Below, in pieces: positions 46,514 to 57,703 of a DNA stretch of 64,000 nt. The stretch comes from Ephydatia muelleri. Taxonomy: Eukaryota > Porifera > Demospongiae > Spongillida > Spongillidae. Within the stretch, counting starts at the first letter, position 1; each line of letters opens with the position of its first letter. Where the stretch lies: contig JABACO010000009.1 in NCBI GenBank assembly GCA_013339895.1, positions 511,853-575,852 of the forward strand. Direction: 5' to 3'. A program made the translations under genes and the position numbers. Below the pieces are notes generated by a model. That model searched no databases. It was given only the letters and a program-made list of their open reading frames with translations, and had not been told where the DNA came from.

Positions 46514-47667
46514 CAGTGGCGTGGTGGCCAGGGGGGGCCGGGGGGGGGGGGGGGGGGGGGGGGCAATTGCCCCCCCCCCCCCCCCCCCCCCCCAACCTTG
46601 CGGGGCTTAAAAATAGGGGCGCCACCGAGCACAAGGGGCGCCAACAACTGAAAGTTTGTAACAATTAATTTTCCTTCCGATACGTAAATCATACCATGGC
46701 AATTGAATCGGCAATCACTCGTTGGAACAAACGCCGTGAAGCGCTCCCAGCCCCCCCCCCCCCCCCCCCCCAATGCAATAAAATGCTATTAATTTGACCG
46801 TATCATGTGTAATTATAATACAGACGCTCTATGTCAATCCAAGGTTATTGATATTTACCGATTATACGCGGAAGACGCAAATTTGCGTACGCAGCCATGT
46901 CCGTGTATAGCATGACATTGCCAGTGGTTATTGTGTGTATATAGACGGCCGTAGACGAATGATTGTTACCAACAGGGTCTATGCAAAAGTTAAATAGCCA
47001 TATCGTACAGTCTTCATGTACGGGAGGGATGCAGCGCATGATAAGGTCTTCGAACCTGACACTGCACACTCAGCACACATACACGGCTGTCAACACATTA
47101 CTATGTACGTACATTCAGCGTTTGTTACCAACGCATCCTTAAGTATACTCAGCGTACAACCATATATGCACCCACACACAACACTAAGTCAGCTACGCGC
47201 TACCAGCTACATACATAACTACATACGTATTGCTCAATCAGAGACATGATATTGACAGATATACAAATGATCATCTCTGGCTCGAAAGAGTTGCGTCATC
47301 ACAACCACTGCATAACGAAACCTCACCAAAAATTAGTCTCTCCGAAATATTCCACGCAATGCATGCGGTATATACAGTACAAATGTATTCTGATACCATG
47401 CATGAAAAATGATAAACGTTACAATTCCGCGTATAATCGGTTAACTATTAATAATCCTTGGTCATTCCTACTAGTACAACGTTCATCGCACGTGCACTGT
47501 ACTGTTTGTTCAGTTAGCGCATGCGCAAGCATGTACTTACATATTTGATTATTATTTACTCATACGTACGAGCGTAGCTTTGCGCGGTTGCGCCGGGGGC
47601 GGGGGGGGGGGGGTGCGCCAAAATATGCGAGTGTCCCCCCAGCCAATAAATAGCCGCCACGCCACTG
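46514..47667. mobile_element. Non-autonomous hAT element, 1,154 bp
   Basis: Ends CAGTGGCGTGGTGGC and, inverted, CAGTGGCGTGGCGGC. Exact 8-bp duplication GTGGGTGC at 46506-46513 and 47668-47675. No transposase. The left end carries a long G-run, CAATTG, then a C-run (about 46531-46593). Confidence 0.88.
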
Positions 47668-48489
47668 GTGGGTGCGGGTGGGAGCTGCGCACTCTCCCGT
47701 CCAGCTAGGGGGTATGGGGAGCGCTGGAAGCTCCCCCAGAAGCTTTGCAAGATAGCATTTCAAAGCCATCATTTTTCTATCACCACCATTTCTTTATCTT
47801 GTGCCTCTTTGCAGTTGGATGTCAACTCAATTCATAGGATTTGAGCATTCAGCTGTAGACTCGGTAGGGGTTCTTCATGGCAACGAGACAGAGTGAAAAC
47901 AAATTGTCCAGCCTTTGATCTGTCATGGCTGCCTTTTTGCATTCCCTTTTTCTTTATTAACGCTAATAACGTTATCTCGCGCTCGCTAAGTTATTCATTC
48001 TCACACTCTTCACGGCTGTTTGGCCTCATGCATATTGCGGCTAAATAGATGTTTGCGGAATATCTGATCACTAGCCTAGCAACTATCATAGCAACCGAAT
48101 AACAACTTTGTCGCCCACTTTTAAGGGCATCTAACAGAGTAGACTAGTTTAAAACATAGCATTCTGCACAACTCACACACTACCAAAGCTAGCTGCATTT
48201 AAGAATTGCTATTACGTTGCTTGTGCGCACGTGATAAACAATCGTGGTTTCGTCGTACGGCTATCAAAGTAATTTGTCTTGGAAGTAACCTGCAGTTTTC
48301 CCAAGTATACAATTAATACTTTCCTATACAGCAATCGTATCATAGTAATTCTGTGAAGGTTTGGTGAACAGAGGGTTTTTTCCTCGCCCGTTGTGCATTT
48401 GCAAAGACGTGTGATCGTACGTCAGAAAGTCGGGTTTCTGCACTTCCTATTGTTTCAGAGTAAAAATTACAAGTTTGGAACAACAGAGT

Positions 48490-49363
48490 ATCTAAACAGG
48501 CTATGTCGAGTTTGTGGACGATATTCTAGATCTCAACGCAACGGAGAACCAGTTTACAAGTGTTCAGAATTTCATCTGAGCTCAGCAGAGACCAACATTG
48601 CCAATTACCTGCATGGATACTGTCCATCTATCAAATTTTTGCAAGCCATGCCATATTGTTGTACATACATACATGAAAGCCTTAAATGAAGGAAAGGTCT
48701 ACAAGTACTCAACAGTTATGTTCAGTGGTTGGGGACCACACTTGGAAGACAGGTGCAGTACTTGAGCATGTGAAATCAATTCAATTGGGTGGAAGGCCAA
48801 AGAGTAAAGCTGGATCTGGAAGACCATCAATCAAAGATATAAACACTGTTATCAGCCACCTGGAGTGTATTGCACCTTATCCACTTGTTCCATACACTTC
48901 TATTATGCCCACAGCATAGGATAAACAATTATCAAAGTGAATGCAAAATGTCCATTATGCTTCTTAACAGTCTTGTAGAACTAATTAACTGTGGTGCAGT
49001 AGTATGCTTCCAGTGTTGTTGCTTGTGGTTGAAAACCTCTGGAACACTTTCATGTCTATGCTGTTGTGAACAACCTTAAGTGGCTCTATGGTATGGCCAG
49101 CAAGCAACTTTGTACAGGATGCTCTAAGAAAAATAAGTGTGATTTGTATGAATTGTGCATGACCATTGGAGCTTGATCATTATGAACTCCATTTGAATAG
49201 TGGCTGTAGTTATTTGCCCATTGAAAGTGCTATTGAAGGTATTCTTCTCCGGCCAGAAAGTGCACCACTATCAAGTATAGAGTCTGCTTTGCAAGCAAGT
49301 TTAGTTAGGCGTTCCCTTTCTATGAGCCCTGATAAGGATGTAATGGTTTTTAAATCTGTATAG
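48490..49363 (+). pseudogene. Third RAG1-like fragment: N-terminal zinc finger, GGRP motif and RING
   Basis: Reads LNRLCRVCGRYSRSQ, then Cys/His pieces in shifting frames (FCKPCHIVVHTYMKALNEGK). CEHVKSIQLGGRPKSKAGS follows; RAG1 has a GGRPR motif near its RING. A RING-like block is at 48970-49075 (NCGAVVCFQCCCLW to CCC), and then LPIESAIEGILLRPESAPL with a donor GTAAGT-like context missing. Frames change at least three times. Assignment rests on order of motifs and on the neighbouring copy at 13.1 kb, which has a comparable RING. Confidence 0.4.
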
Positions 49364-50120
49364 GAAAGGTATGTGGCTGCAAGGCCAGAGATAATGCGAC
49401 GCAAACGAAGTTAACGTATGAAGTAGCCGGCACGTTCGTATCAATCGCGCTTCTTGTACCTGATGTTTACGATAATGTAATACAAAGAGAAAAAACCCTC
49501 TGAACACATGCTATGAATCCTGCCATCAGTATCCAAATTGATTGTATTTTAAAAATTCGTAGTTGTCTTATTCGACAAAACTGCACGCTTCGTAATACAG
49601 GATGATTAGTGGTTTGGTAAGAGCATAAATAACCGCTGCGATGCATCTACCAATAAATAAAATAAATATGATATCACTATGACCTGAGATAGTATGCATG
49701 CTAGAACTTAAAAAACCCAGGGCTTCTATTCAAAATGCTGTAACAGAGTGAAGATTTGTCGGTAACTAGGTCTGTTGTTAAGGGGCATTTCAATACTTCT
49801 TATAACGCGGCGCGCGCGTAGTAAATGTCCAATGTTTCTACGGAGCTTAACAGCCGTGTCTTGTAAACATTATTTATTGCCGTGGAATAATTTTGGCATA
49901 GATAATATCCGTAAATATATTTTGGCAAGCGGGACTATAGCTTGGGCGAGCGTTTTTGATGGCAAGCGGAACTAGGTTGGACCGGCTGGGGGGTTCGATC
50001 GAACCCACCGACCCCTCCTTCTCAGCGGCGGCGGAGCAATAAAAAAAGTGATACATAGGAAACCATGTTTAGAAATGTGAATGAGCTAGCTGCATACATA
50101 CATGCATTATTGTACATTTA

Positions 50121-50200
50121 CTGTGAAGAATACATACATGTGTTTGGAAAACCACAACTATAGTTGTGGTTTGCCAAACACATGTATGCGTTCTTCACAG
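50121..50200. repeat. 40-bp-arm inverted repeat without spacer
   Basis: CTGTGAAGAATACATACATG... at 50121-50160 and its reverse complement at 50161-50200 differ at three positions. Confidence 0.92.
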
Positions 50201-50795
50201 GACAAAATGAAGTCATTCATAGCTTTCTGTATGTCAATGCTCCTGTCTTTGTGTATATCTAGCAATTGAAGAAGCCATGATGTTTGTGGGAAAATGCTCT
50301 TATAGAGGGCAATTTTTTCCTTAAATGTACTGTAGGAGAAAATATTTGCACAGTACATATTCTTGACCATTTTCAATTCTGTTAACAGTTCTAGAAAAAG
50401 TGGTACGCTGGTGCGCACTGTTTGTAAAAAGTGCTACAGCGTTCGCCGTACTTGCCGTAGCGTCTGTGTCGCCTATGCTTCTCCCCCAGCCTACGGGCCT
50501 GAGTAACGTTCGGATAAATTAATAACTGGAGGATTTATTTCTATCTATAATCTCGCATTGGGGATTTTCAGACGGGGGATAAGGAGGCGGCTTTAATTAG
50601 AGGATTGTATTGTGTTCGTCAATACGATGCTCCGAGATACATCTGTAAGGTGACGCTCGCGCCTGCGCATTGCACTCACACCTGCAATTTCTACATCAGG
50701 TGACCTTGAATACAAAAACCCTATTTTTGGTGATTCTAGCCAGTTGTTCTTTTGTCTGTATTGCTATTAACCTTGCTGCTGCTATTACTGTCACA

Positions 50796-50812
50796 TTGGC
50801 GTAGTCGGCTAA
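50796..50812 (+). promoter_or_regulatory. Primer-binding-site candidate before gag
   Basis: TTGGCGTAGTCGGCT directly follows TCACA, the likely end of a 5' LTR, and directly precedes the gag ATG. Confidence 0.5.
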
Positions 50813-51703
50813 ATGTCTCAGGCACAGCGACCGTTATTACTGCCCGAACCGTACGACGGGGCAACAGGCAGTTGGCCAGAGTGGGAGGCCCACTTCGAGA
50901 ACGTCGCTGCTGTGAACAAGTGGGAGAGTGAGGAAGAAAAACTCATGTGGCTGCGTGTGAGGCTGACGGGGAAGGCCCAGACCGCTTTCATGCGGTTCCC
51001 GGAAGCTATCAGGAATGATTACGGTGAGAGGATAAAAGCATTACAAAGGCGTTTTAATCCCGACAGTAAGCGAGAGCTCTATGTCGCGGAGTTACAGACA
51101 AGGAGGAGGCATAAGGACGAAGATTGGGCTTCTTTTGGAGACGCATTAAGGGTTCTCGCAGACAAGGCCTACTCAGACTCACGCGAGCGACTCGCGCTGA
51201 ACCAGTTCTTGGCGCAAATAACAAACCCTCAAATTGCGTTTGGAGTTAAGCAGAAACGTCCGAAAACGGTCGAAGAGGCTGTAGTCACGACAATTGAACT
51301 GGAGTCGTATCTTGGTAGCACCGGTGAGCGTCTTCATGTTAACTCTACATTTCCCCAGCCGGACAGCGAACAGGCAGCTGTGGGCAGCGCTACAGCTGTG
51401 GCCGCGGTTTCTCCACGAGCGACGGACAACTCCAGAGACGGTGAAGAAGGACTGGCAGGAATTCTGAAGGCACTGAACGAGCGGTTACACCTTTTGGAGC
51501 GTCTGGTGGAGAACGACAGGAGGCCTAGGCAGAACAAGGATGTGGAACAAGGAAAGAAGCGTACGCGTACAAACATAACTTGCTGGAAGTGTGGGGAAAA
51601 AGGACACATCGCTCGGTTTTGCCGAAGCCGTGATGGGGAACAGCCGCAGGGAAACTCCAACCCCTCAGTGGAAATGGCCAGCCACTCGAGGGACAAACAG
51701 TGA
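50813..51703 (+). CDS. gypsy-type gag with CCHC knuckle
   Basis: 296 residues. Starts MSQAQRPLLLPEPYDGATGS; retrotransposon gag core with WLRVRLTGKAQTAFMRF and RRFNPDSKRELYVAELQ. Basic segment before the zinc knuckle CWKCGEKGHIARFC. Capsid-forming, RNA-binding protein of the element. Frame intact; the next frame overlaps by four bases (ATGA-like TGAAGG junction at 51700). Confidence 0.88.
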   Translation: MSQAQRPLLLPEPYDGATGSWPEWEAHFENVAAVNKWESEEEKLMWLRVRLTGKAQTAFMRFPEAIRNDYGERIKALQRRFNPDSKRELYVAELQTRRRHKDEDWASFGDALRVLADKAYSDSRERLALNQFLAQITNPQIAFGVKQKRPKTVEEAVVTTIELESYLGSTGERLHVNSTFPQPDSEQAAVGSATAVAAVSPRATDNSRDGEEGLAGILKALNERLHLLERLVENDRRPRQNKDVEQGKKRTRTNITCWKCGEKGHIARFCRSRDGEQPQGNSNPSVEMASHSRDKQ

Positions 51704-52434
51704 AGGCCCAGAAAGATGATTTAATTGTGCACACCCTATCAGTATCTTGTGGTAGTAGCTATCATATTAGTGGAGTGATTTACACTGTCCCTGTTACATT
51801 TGTATTAGATACGGGAGCCGCGGTGTCGCTGATTCGTGAAGATGTCTGGACGCGAATCACCAAAACAGCAGGTGTGAGCTTACCAGAGCTTCGGGAGTGG
51901 AGAGGCAAGAGACTGGTTGGCGTCAATGGTTCTCCATTGTCTGTGCGGGGATTCGGGAAATTCCAGGTGTTCCTGGGCGACAGACACCTACCGGCGGAAG
52001 TGACACTAATAATAACCAGTGACCTCACCGTACAGGAGGCAATCCTTGGGCTGGACTTTGTTGAGACGTACAAGTGTGTCATTGACTGTGGTAGAAAGAC
52101 CCTATCCTTTCCACTTGAAAGTTCGTCAGTGAATATCCAATGTGGCCAATCAGATGCTGCGGCTATGCTTGGCGAGGCAATTGGATTGGTGATGATGGAG
52201 AACGTGGCCTTACCGCCTGCTAGTGAAATGGAGGTCCTGGTGAAGTATGAGAGGGCCAGCATACAGGGGACGTGGATTGTCGAGAGTGATACTTCCAATC
52301 GCCCAGGAGTGATAGTGGCTCGAGGGCTGGTATGTCCCGACGGTGCGGGTCTAGTGCCCATACGAGTTCTCAATCCCCGAGATGAAAAGATCATTCTAAA
52401 ACAAGGAGTTCAAGTGGTGTTATACCACTTGTAA
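51700..52434 (+). CDS. gypsy-type retropepsin region
   Basis: Aspartic protease core: VTFVLDTGAAVSLI, the DTG catalytic triad, followed by FQVFLGDRHLPAEV and EAILGLDFVETY, the second hallmark. C-terminal VRVLNPRDEKIILKQGVQ is the usual linker to RT. A stop ends the frame at 52434 and no RT follows: the element is truncated here. Overlaps gag by four bases with a frame change, consistent with frameshift expression. Confidence 0.85.
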   Translation: MKAQKDDLIVHTLSVSCGSSYHISGVIYTVPVTFVLDTGAAVSLIREDVWTRITKTAGVSLPELREWRGKRLVGVNGSPLSVRGFGKFQVFLGDRHLPAEVTLIITSDLTVQEAILGLDFVETYKCVIDCGRKTLSFPLESSSVNIQCGQSDAAAMLGEAIGLVMMENVALPPASEMEVLVKYERASIQGTWIVESDTSNRPGVIVARGLVCPDGAGLVPIRVLNPRDEKIILKQGVQVVLYHL

Positions 52435-52439
52435 CGTAT

Positions 52440-53050
52440 GTAAACAAAACAGAATTTTAATGAGACAAAAATGGCGCCCTCATATAAAACCTTGCGTGGT
52501 TCTCAGGGGTTATCAATACACAGACTTTTTATTCTTGTAAAACACTGACACTGATAGTCCTTTCACTTATGTGAAAAGAAAAAATTGACTTTCAACATGG
52601 GCGGCACCTCAATATTGCAAAACGTGCTTTGAAGTTATTAAAAATTTAACCCTTTACCCACCCCCCAAAATAATCACCATAGATCAGTTCTACTGATCAT
52701 GGCCTTTAATTTGATGCCAAAAAACTCTGCTGTCAATTGTATTGCAGCCAAGATATGAGTGTGCAAAGTTGCAACATTTATGAAAAAATTAATTATTCAG
52801 TGGTGTGTATTTCGTAAACCATTAATGATATTAACTCAATAAATGGTACATGTCACTTTCATATCAAGACCAACATATATGAGAAGTTGGAGCAAAATTG
52901 GAAGACGTGAGTCACAACTCTGAAGGACAATAGATGAAACGACCCAACAGCCCTCACAACCTTTGACAGGTCAACCATTCAGGGTGAAATACAAGACCTT
53001 AGTCAATAAGGGATCATTCTGAGTAGCTTCCCCTTCAAAGACATTACAGT
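52440..53050. other. Non-coding spacer
   Basis: No recognisable coding or element signal between the gag-protease fragment and the inverted RNase H piece. Confidence 0.5.
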
Positions 53051-53073
53051 AACCAGCAAATGCTCTATTAATA

Positions 53074-53226
53074 ATGTTCCCATTCCACCCTGTTCAGTGC
53101 GCAGCACGGCTTCAGAGGTATGCAATGTTCCTGGCTCGGTACGACTTTGCTATTAAGTATCGAAATACTTCACAGCATGCAAACGCTGATGTCTTGTGTA
53201 GGCTTCCACTAGTAGTGATACTAATA
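53074..53226 (+). pseudogene. gypsy RNase H C-terminal piece, inverted relative to its neighbour
   Basis: Reads CAARLQRYAMFLARYDFAIK and HANADVLCRLPL, the C-terminal RNase H segment that should follow HTDN of the minus-strand piece at 53270. It is on the opposite strand. Confidence 0.7.
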
Positions 53227-53264
53227 CCCTTGTCTGGCCTGAAAATCACTATTAGAGGTTGGTG

Positions 53265-54094
53265 TCAGTTATCGGTGTGAAGTGTGATCCTAAATAAATA
53301 CTGGTTGAACATCTTAATTCTCCATACCAATGCCAATGCCTCCTTGTCAATCTGGGAATACTTCTGTTTGGTAACCGTCAATGTGCGAGATGCAAGGGCC
53401 ACGGGTCGCTCTTCACCTGTTGTTGTGATATGGGACGACACAGCTCCCAACCTATAAGAACTTGCATCACATGCAGGCTAGCATCATGGTTAAAATGAGC
53501 CAACACTGTGTCAGCTGTTACCAATTCCTTCACCCACGTTTAAGAATCATCCCAAGTTTTGGTCTAGGTCCACTTCACCTCCTTGGTGAGGTGTGCGCAC
53601 CAGAAATATGGCAACAGTCGTTAAGTCAACTGAGTTCATACTGTTCCAGATGCTGGAAAACTGTCTGTAATAGGTGTAGATGTTCATCAACATTCCCTCC
53701 AACGATAACGATGTGATCTAAAAAACATGGAACATTAGGTATTCCTTGTAGCATTGTATCCATAGTTCTTTGCCAAGTGGCAGGGGGAGATGCCACCCCA
53801 ATTGCCATCCGGTTAAATTACCAAAACAGTCTCTTGTGTGTTCACAGGAAGCAGCTCTCTTGATTCCTCTTCCAGTTCCATTTGCAAATATGCCCACAGC
53901 AAATCTATTTTGTTGTAAAGAACTCCTTTACCTGAAGCTGCAAAAATGTCTTCCATTTTCGGTAATGGGTATTGATCCACCTTGAGGACTGGGTTAATGG
54001 TCATCTTGAAATCACCACACAAACAGATTGTCCCATTTGGCTTTGGCACTACCAAAATCGTTGTTGCCCAGTCACTCCAGTCGAAGTTGACCAT
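53265..54094 (-). pseudogene. gypsy RT and RNase H N-terminal part
   Basis: From high to low coordinates: WATTILVVPKPNGT, GDFKMTINPVLKVDQYPLP and LYNKIDLLWAYLQ. Then, in another frame, GVASPPATWQRTMD and the catalytic box as FLDHIVI. The second Asp of the expected F/Y-L-D-D box is His. RNase H follows as RPVALASRTLTVTKQKYSQI and ALALVW. Frameshifts near 53810 and 53450-53620. Confidence 0.8.
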
Positions 54095-54768
54095 ACAAGT
54101 TGAAATGTGTTCAACTGTGCCATGGTGAGAAGAAATCTCTTACAGAATTACATATAGTCCACAGCATACTACATACATGTCAATTTATAGATCAGCTAAG
54201 CAGATAAATAGGACAACTAGAAACATTTTTGTTAAAATGTTCCCCTAGATCTGCCACTGTAGTACATGCATATGGGAGATCACTGATTGTCGTCATCAAG
54301 ATGTGACTTAATCAAGGAGCTAACTTTTTCAAGGCTGTCCAGTGTAATTACTGACGTTTATTGGAGGTATCAAGCTAAATACTGAGTGGCAAGATGTTTT
54401 GCCCCCTTCTTTCCCCCCCGCCATTATTCAAATCACGCCACGGGGTCCGAGCTGTCGCTGGAGTGAACTAACTCTATGGAATGCCTTTGACATACTGCAT
54501 GCGTATAGAGGCCGTTGTATGCATTCACTGCAACTGCTTCAACTCCTGCATCTGAATTATTCAGGCTCCCTTCCATGCAGCGCATATCTTGATGACCAAA
54601 CATTTAGTCCGGGACATAGGATAGTTTGGTGCATGTGAATGAATCTTGCATTTGGTATTCAATATCATTAAACATATGAACATATACGTAATTCCATCAC
54701 TGCATTACCCTCTGAAGCTGTGCTACTTGATCAGAGTGCTCTGTATGTAATTTGGTTTCATCAACAGT

Positions 54769-54851
54769 TAGTTGCAGCTTGCAGGGCTGGTGATGTGGAA
54801 ACTGTTCAGCAACTCCTGTCACTTGGTGTCAACATCAATGATAGATATTTG
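54769..54851 (+). CDS. Ankyrin-repeat exon
   Basis: Acceptor CATCAACAG, donor GTACGTG. Reads LVAACRAGDVETVQQLLSLG and VNINDRYL, a first ankyrin repeat (A-x-x-G-D-x-x-x-V-x-x-L-L-x-x-G-V-N-I-N). No neighbouring exon was found; the DNA transposon starting at 54997 would lie in the next intron. Confidence 0.55.
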
Positions 54852-55661
54852 GTACGTGCATGTGCATATATGTGATCTTATTCTAATGAGTGTGTGTTTG
54901 AAATCACAGAGCATATGTGTGTAGTAGAGTGATGATGCAATGGTCAGTAATGAAGTTAGTTTTATGTAGCAAGTATTGCGTGTGGATGATTGTATACAGG
55001 GTGTCCCACAGCCAAGGAATATTCCTTTAACACGCGGTCCATGAAATTTTGATACAAAAACAAGCGAAAAGTGCGCATCACCGTTGAACAAAAAGTTGTC
55101 GCGAGCACAATTTAGGGATATATTGATACCAAAAAGTATAGAATGACCCTCTAGACGGCGATTCCTGCTTTGTCCGCGTTCATAGGCCTTATACTTAAGA
55201 TGCCCCATCTCGTCAAAGTTAACGGGTTGAGCCGGTTACACAAAAGTGTACACTTTTTTCCTGTTGGCGCATGAGCCAAACTAATGTGATCAAGTATTAA
55301 CTAGTATATCCTACTAACAAATGTGTACCATTTTGACCTTTGAACGCGTCTTTTGTTCTCACAAAACCCTCTTTTTCGGAAAGTCCCGTTCCCAGACCCA
55401 GCATTCAAATATTGGTAAACAATCAAACCTGGTGATATCGTGCAGATGCATTTGTATGCGTTCAACGTGTTATTTGTGCATATGCCTTTCTATGCGTTCA
55501 ACCAACACATGTTTTTTGCCTGATTTTTTCAACTTGTGTTCCTGAAGATATATTTTTAATTCAGGTACCTTCAGAAGGTTGAGGTTGACTGATCCCCATT
55601 GAATCTCTCCGAAGGATCGACAAACCTTCTGGAATTTGATTCCATCTTCACTGCTCTTCTT

Positions 55662-57703
55662 TCAACGTTTCTTAATTGGTAATTTAAGGGAACTCTTACT
55701 TTGCCGAATTCGTTGGTACACAAGTCCCACCTGACCAATAACAGGGACCTCTGATAGTCGTAGTTGTCCCTCCTCATACTGTGCAACTAAACGAGACTGA
55801 ACAGCTTCAGCTGAAACTTTAAGGCGACTCTTTACTTTCTTTTCATTCACAATTTTACTCTCACCTTCTTGCCAACATTTAGCAATGAACTCTTCAACTC
55901 TTGTGGTTAGCTGTGGATGCATGTTTTTATGACAGTGAGCCCAACCTGGAAAGAAATTACCTTCAAAAGAAGCATAGGTTGAAAGACCAATAGTTGTTGA
56001 AATAACAGCTGTAGCCTGTCCTCCTACTGAAAAGTCTCTTGTACCCAGAATTGTATTGGCATTACACAATGCCAAACTGATTGCATCTTTTCGTACTTGA
56101 GGACAACTGCATTTATGCTTGTTTAATGTAACAACATTCTTGAAGTAATACAGGCATTTTTTACACTGCGGGTAAATTTCAGCTATTTCTTCAAGGGCTC
56201 TTTTCATCTTGTGTTCTTCCTCAATCTTCTTCTGTTTGCGTTTGCTTAAATCTACAGATCTGCGTTTATACTTGCTACAGGCCCTTTCTATTACCTTTTT
56301 AGACCCCAGGTTGTGCAGTATCACTGTAGAGCCACTGAAATTTTTGCCACTGTTGCCAAAAGGGTCTTCATCATTGGAAGAGAGGGGAGCAGTGACCATT
56401 TTTCTACACACTGAGGGTACAGACTGTCCCAGGTTCCTGTAAAACATGACTTTTTGCTTTTCACTGTTGTACTCAATTGAATAAAAGTTGCAACGTTAGT
56501 CGACCTGAAAGGAGCATCCTGTTTAGGTTTGACTAGTAGTACTATAGTGTTTTTCACACTTTTTGTACTAAGAGCAACTGCTAACTGTTTAGCTGTTGAA
56601 ACCTTCCTTCCACCATCGCCTTCCGAAATGTAGACATCCACCCTTGCTTGTTGGTGGGCAAAGTGGGTGTAACATACATCCTTTCCTGCTGCTGCTTCAT
56701 TGTGGTGATATGCAAGCAGCTCCATTCCTGTTGATGAAACAGCTTGATGCACAAACATCTTCATGTCTTTGCCAGAGAAGTTTTTGGCATTGTCACTCTG
56801 TAGGATGACTTGCTTTAGGTGAGGGAAACGCTGATGTAGGGCATGAAGCCCAGCTTCCAAACAAGACAAGGCAACAAATGAATTGCTCTTCTCATCTTGG
56901 ACAATACAGTCCACAAAGTGAAGCGTAGTATCACTCTCATGATCATTCACTGCATCTTCTTTTGAACACTCACTGTCAGTAACTGCACTTAAATTCACAG
57001 AACTGTAACTCACTTCATTTGTGCTCTCAAACTCTTGCTCTTTTCCCTCCATCTGCACATTCTTTACGCCTTCTGTGTCATCAGCCACTGAGCATGCCAC
57101 CTCATCATTCCCCAAACTCTCCACATCATCCCCAAAATTCTCCACCTCATCAACCAAACCCTCTATCTCATCCCCCAAACCTTCCACTTCGTCCCCAAAA
57201 TGATCCATCTTCTCCACCAAACCCTCTACTACCTCACCCTTTAAATCATCCACCTCATCAATGTCTGAACTCTCCACCTCATCACCCTCCAAACTCTCCA
57301 CCTCATCAACCTCCAAACTATCCACCTCATCACCCTCCAAACTCGCCACCTCATCACCCTCCAAACTCTCCACCTCATCACCCTCCAAACTCTCCACCTC
57401 ATCACCCTCCAAACTCACCACCTCATCACCCTCCAAAATGTCTACCTCGTCACCTTCTGCATCTTCCACCTCATTATCCCCCAAAGTGTCTTCCTGACAA
57501 ATGTGAGCATCAGTTGTGTTCTTAACAAAAGCCGCCATACCAAACCACTGCATTCCTTTTTTGCCATAGTAGGCATCGCCACCTTCCCGGAATCCATGGC
57601 TCCAAAACTTTTGTTTAAAGTCAAACACAATGTACACTGTGTCTGCACTCATGCTGTGTCGCGCCTTCTTTATAAGATATTGCTGTTGGACATCCTGGAC
57701 CAC
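55662..57703 (-). pseudogene. Putative DDE transposase, C-terminal half, with acidic repeat insert
   Basis: From 57703: VYIVFDFKQKFWSHGFREGG and YYGKKGMQWFGMA (candidate first Asp), then 130-odd acidic residues built on LEGDEVES. Next LKQVILQSDNAKNFSG (second Asp) and NEAAAGKDVCYTHFAHQQA (candidate Glu), then GGRKVSTAKQLAVAL. A one-base shift near 56477 leads to the last part with CKKCLYYFKNVVTLNKHKC, a C2H2-like finger, and a basic C-terminus. Catalytic roles are inferred from spacing and resemblance to transposases of this general type; I cannot name the superfamily. Confidence 0.55.
57090..57490 (-). repeat. Coding minisatellite, 24-bp unit (LEGDEVES)
   Basis: Eight to nine close copies of a unit near CTCCACCTCATCACCCTCCAAA (plus strand) at 57261-57440, flanked by looser copies. 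24 bases, so the frame is kept. Confidence 0.9.

Noticed and set aside
46352-46773. Gly/Pro-rich frames around the G/C runs
   Set aside because: Homopolymer artefacts at the hAT end; no conserved residues.
49980-50010. GGGTTCGATCGAACCC as a tRNA T-arm
   Set aside because: A short palindrome without acceptor stem, D-arm or A-box nearby.
50158-50418. 86-residue minus frame
   Set aside because: Partly formed by the inverted repeat at 50121-50200; no recognisable family.
57019-57525. Pro/His-rich and Ser/Thr-rich frames on the plus strand
   Set aside because: Shadows of the acidic repeat coding sequence on the minus strand.
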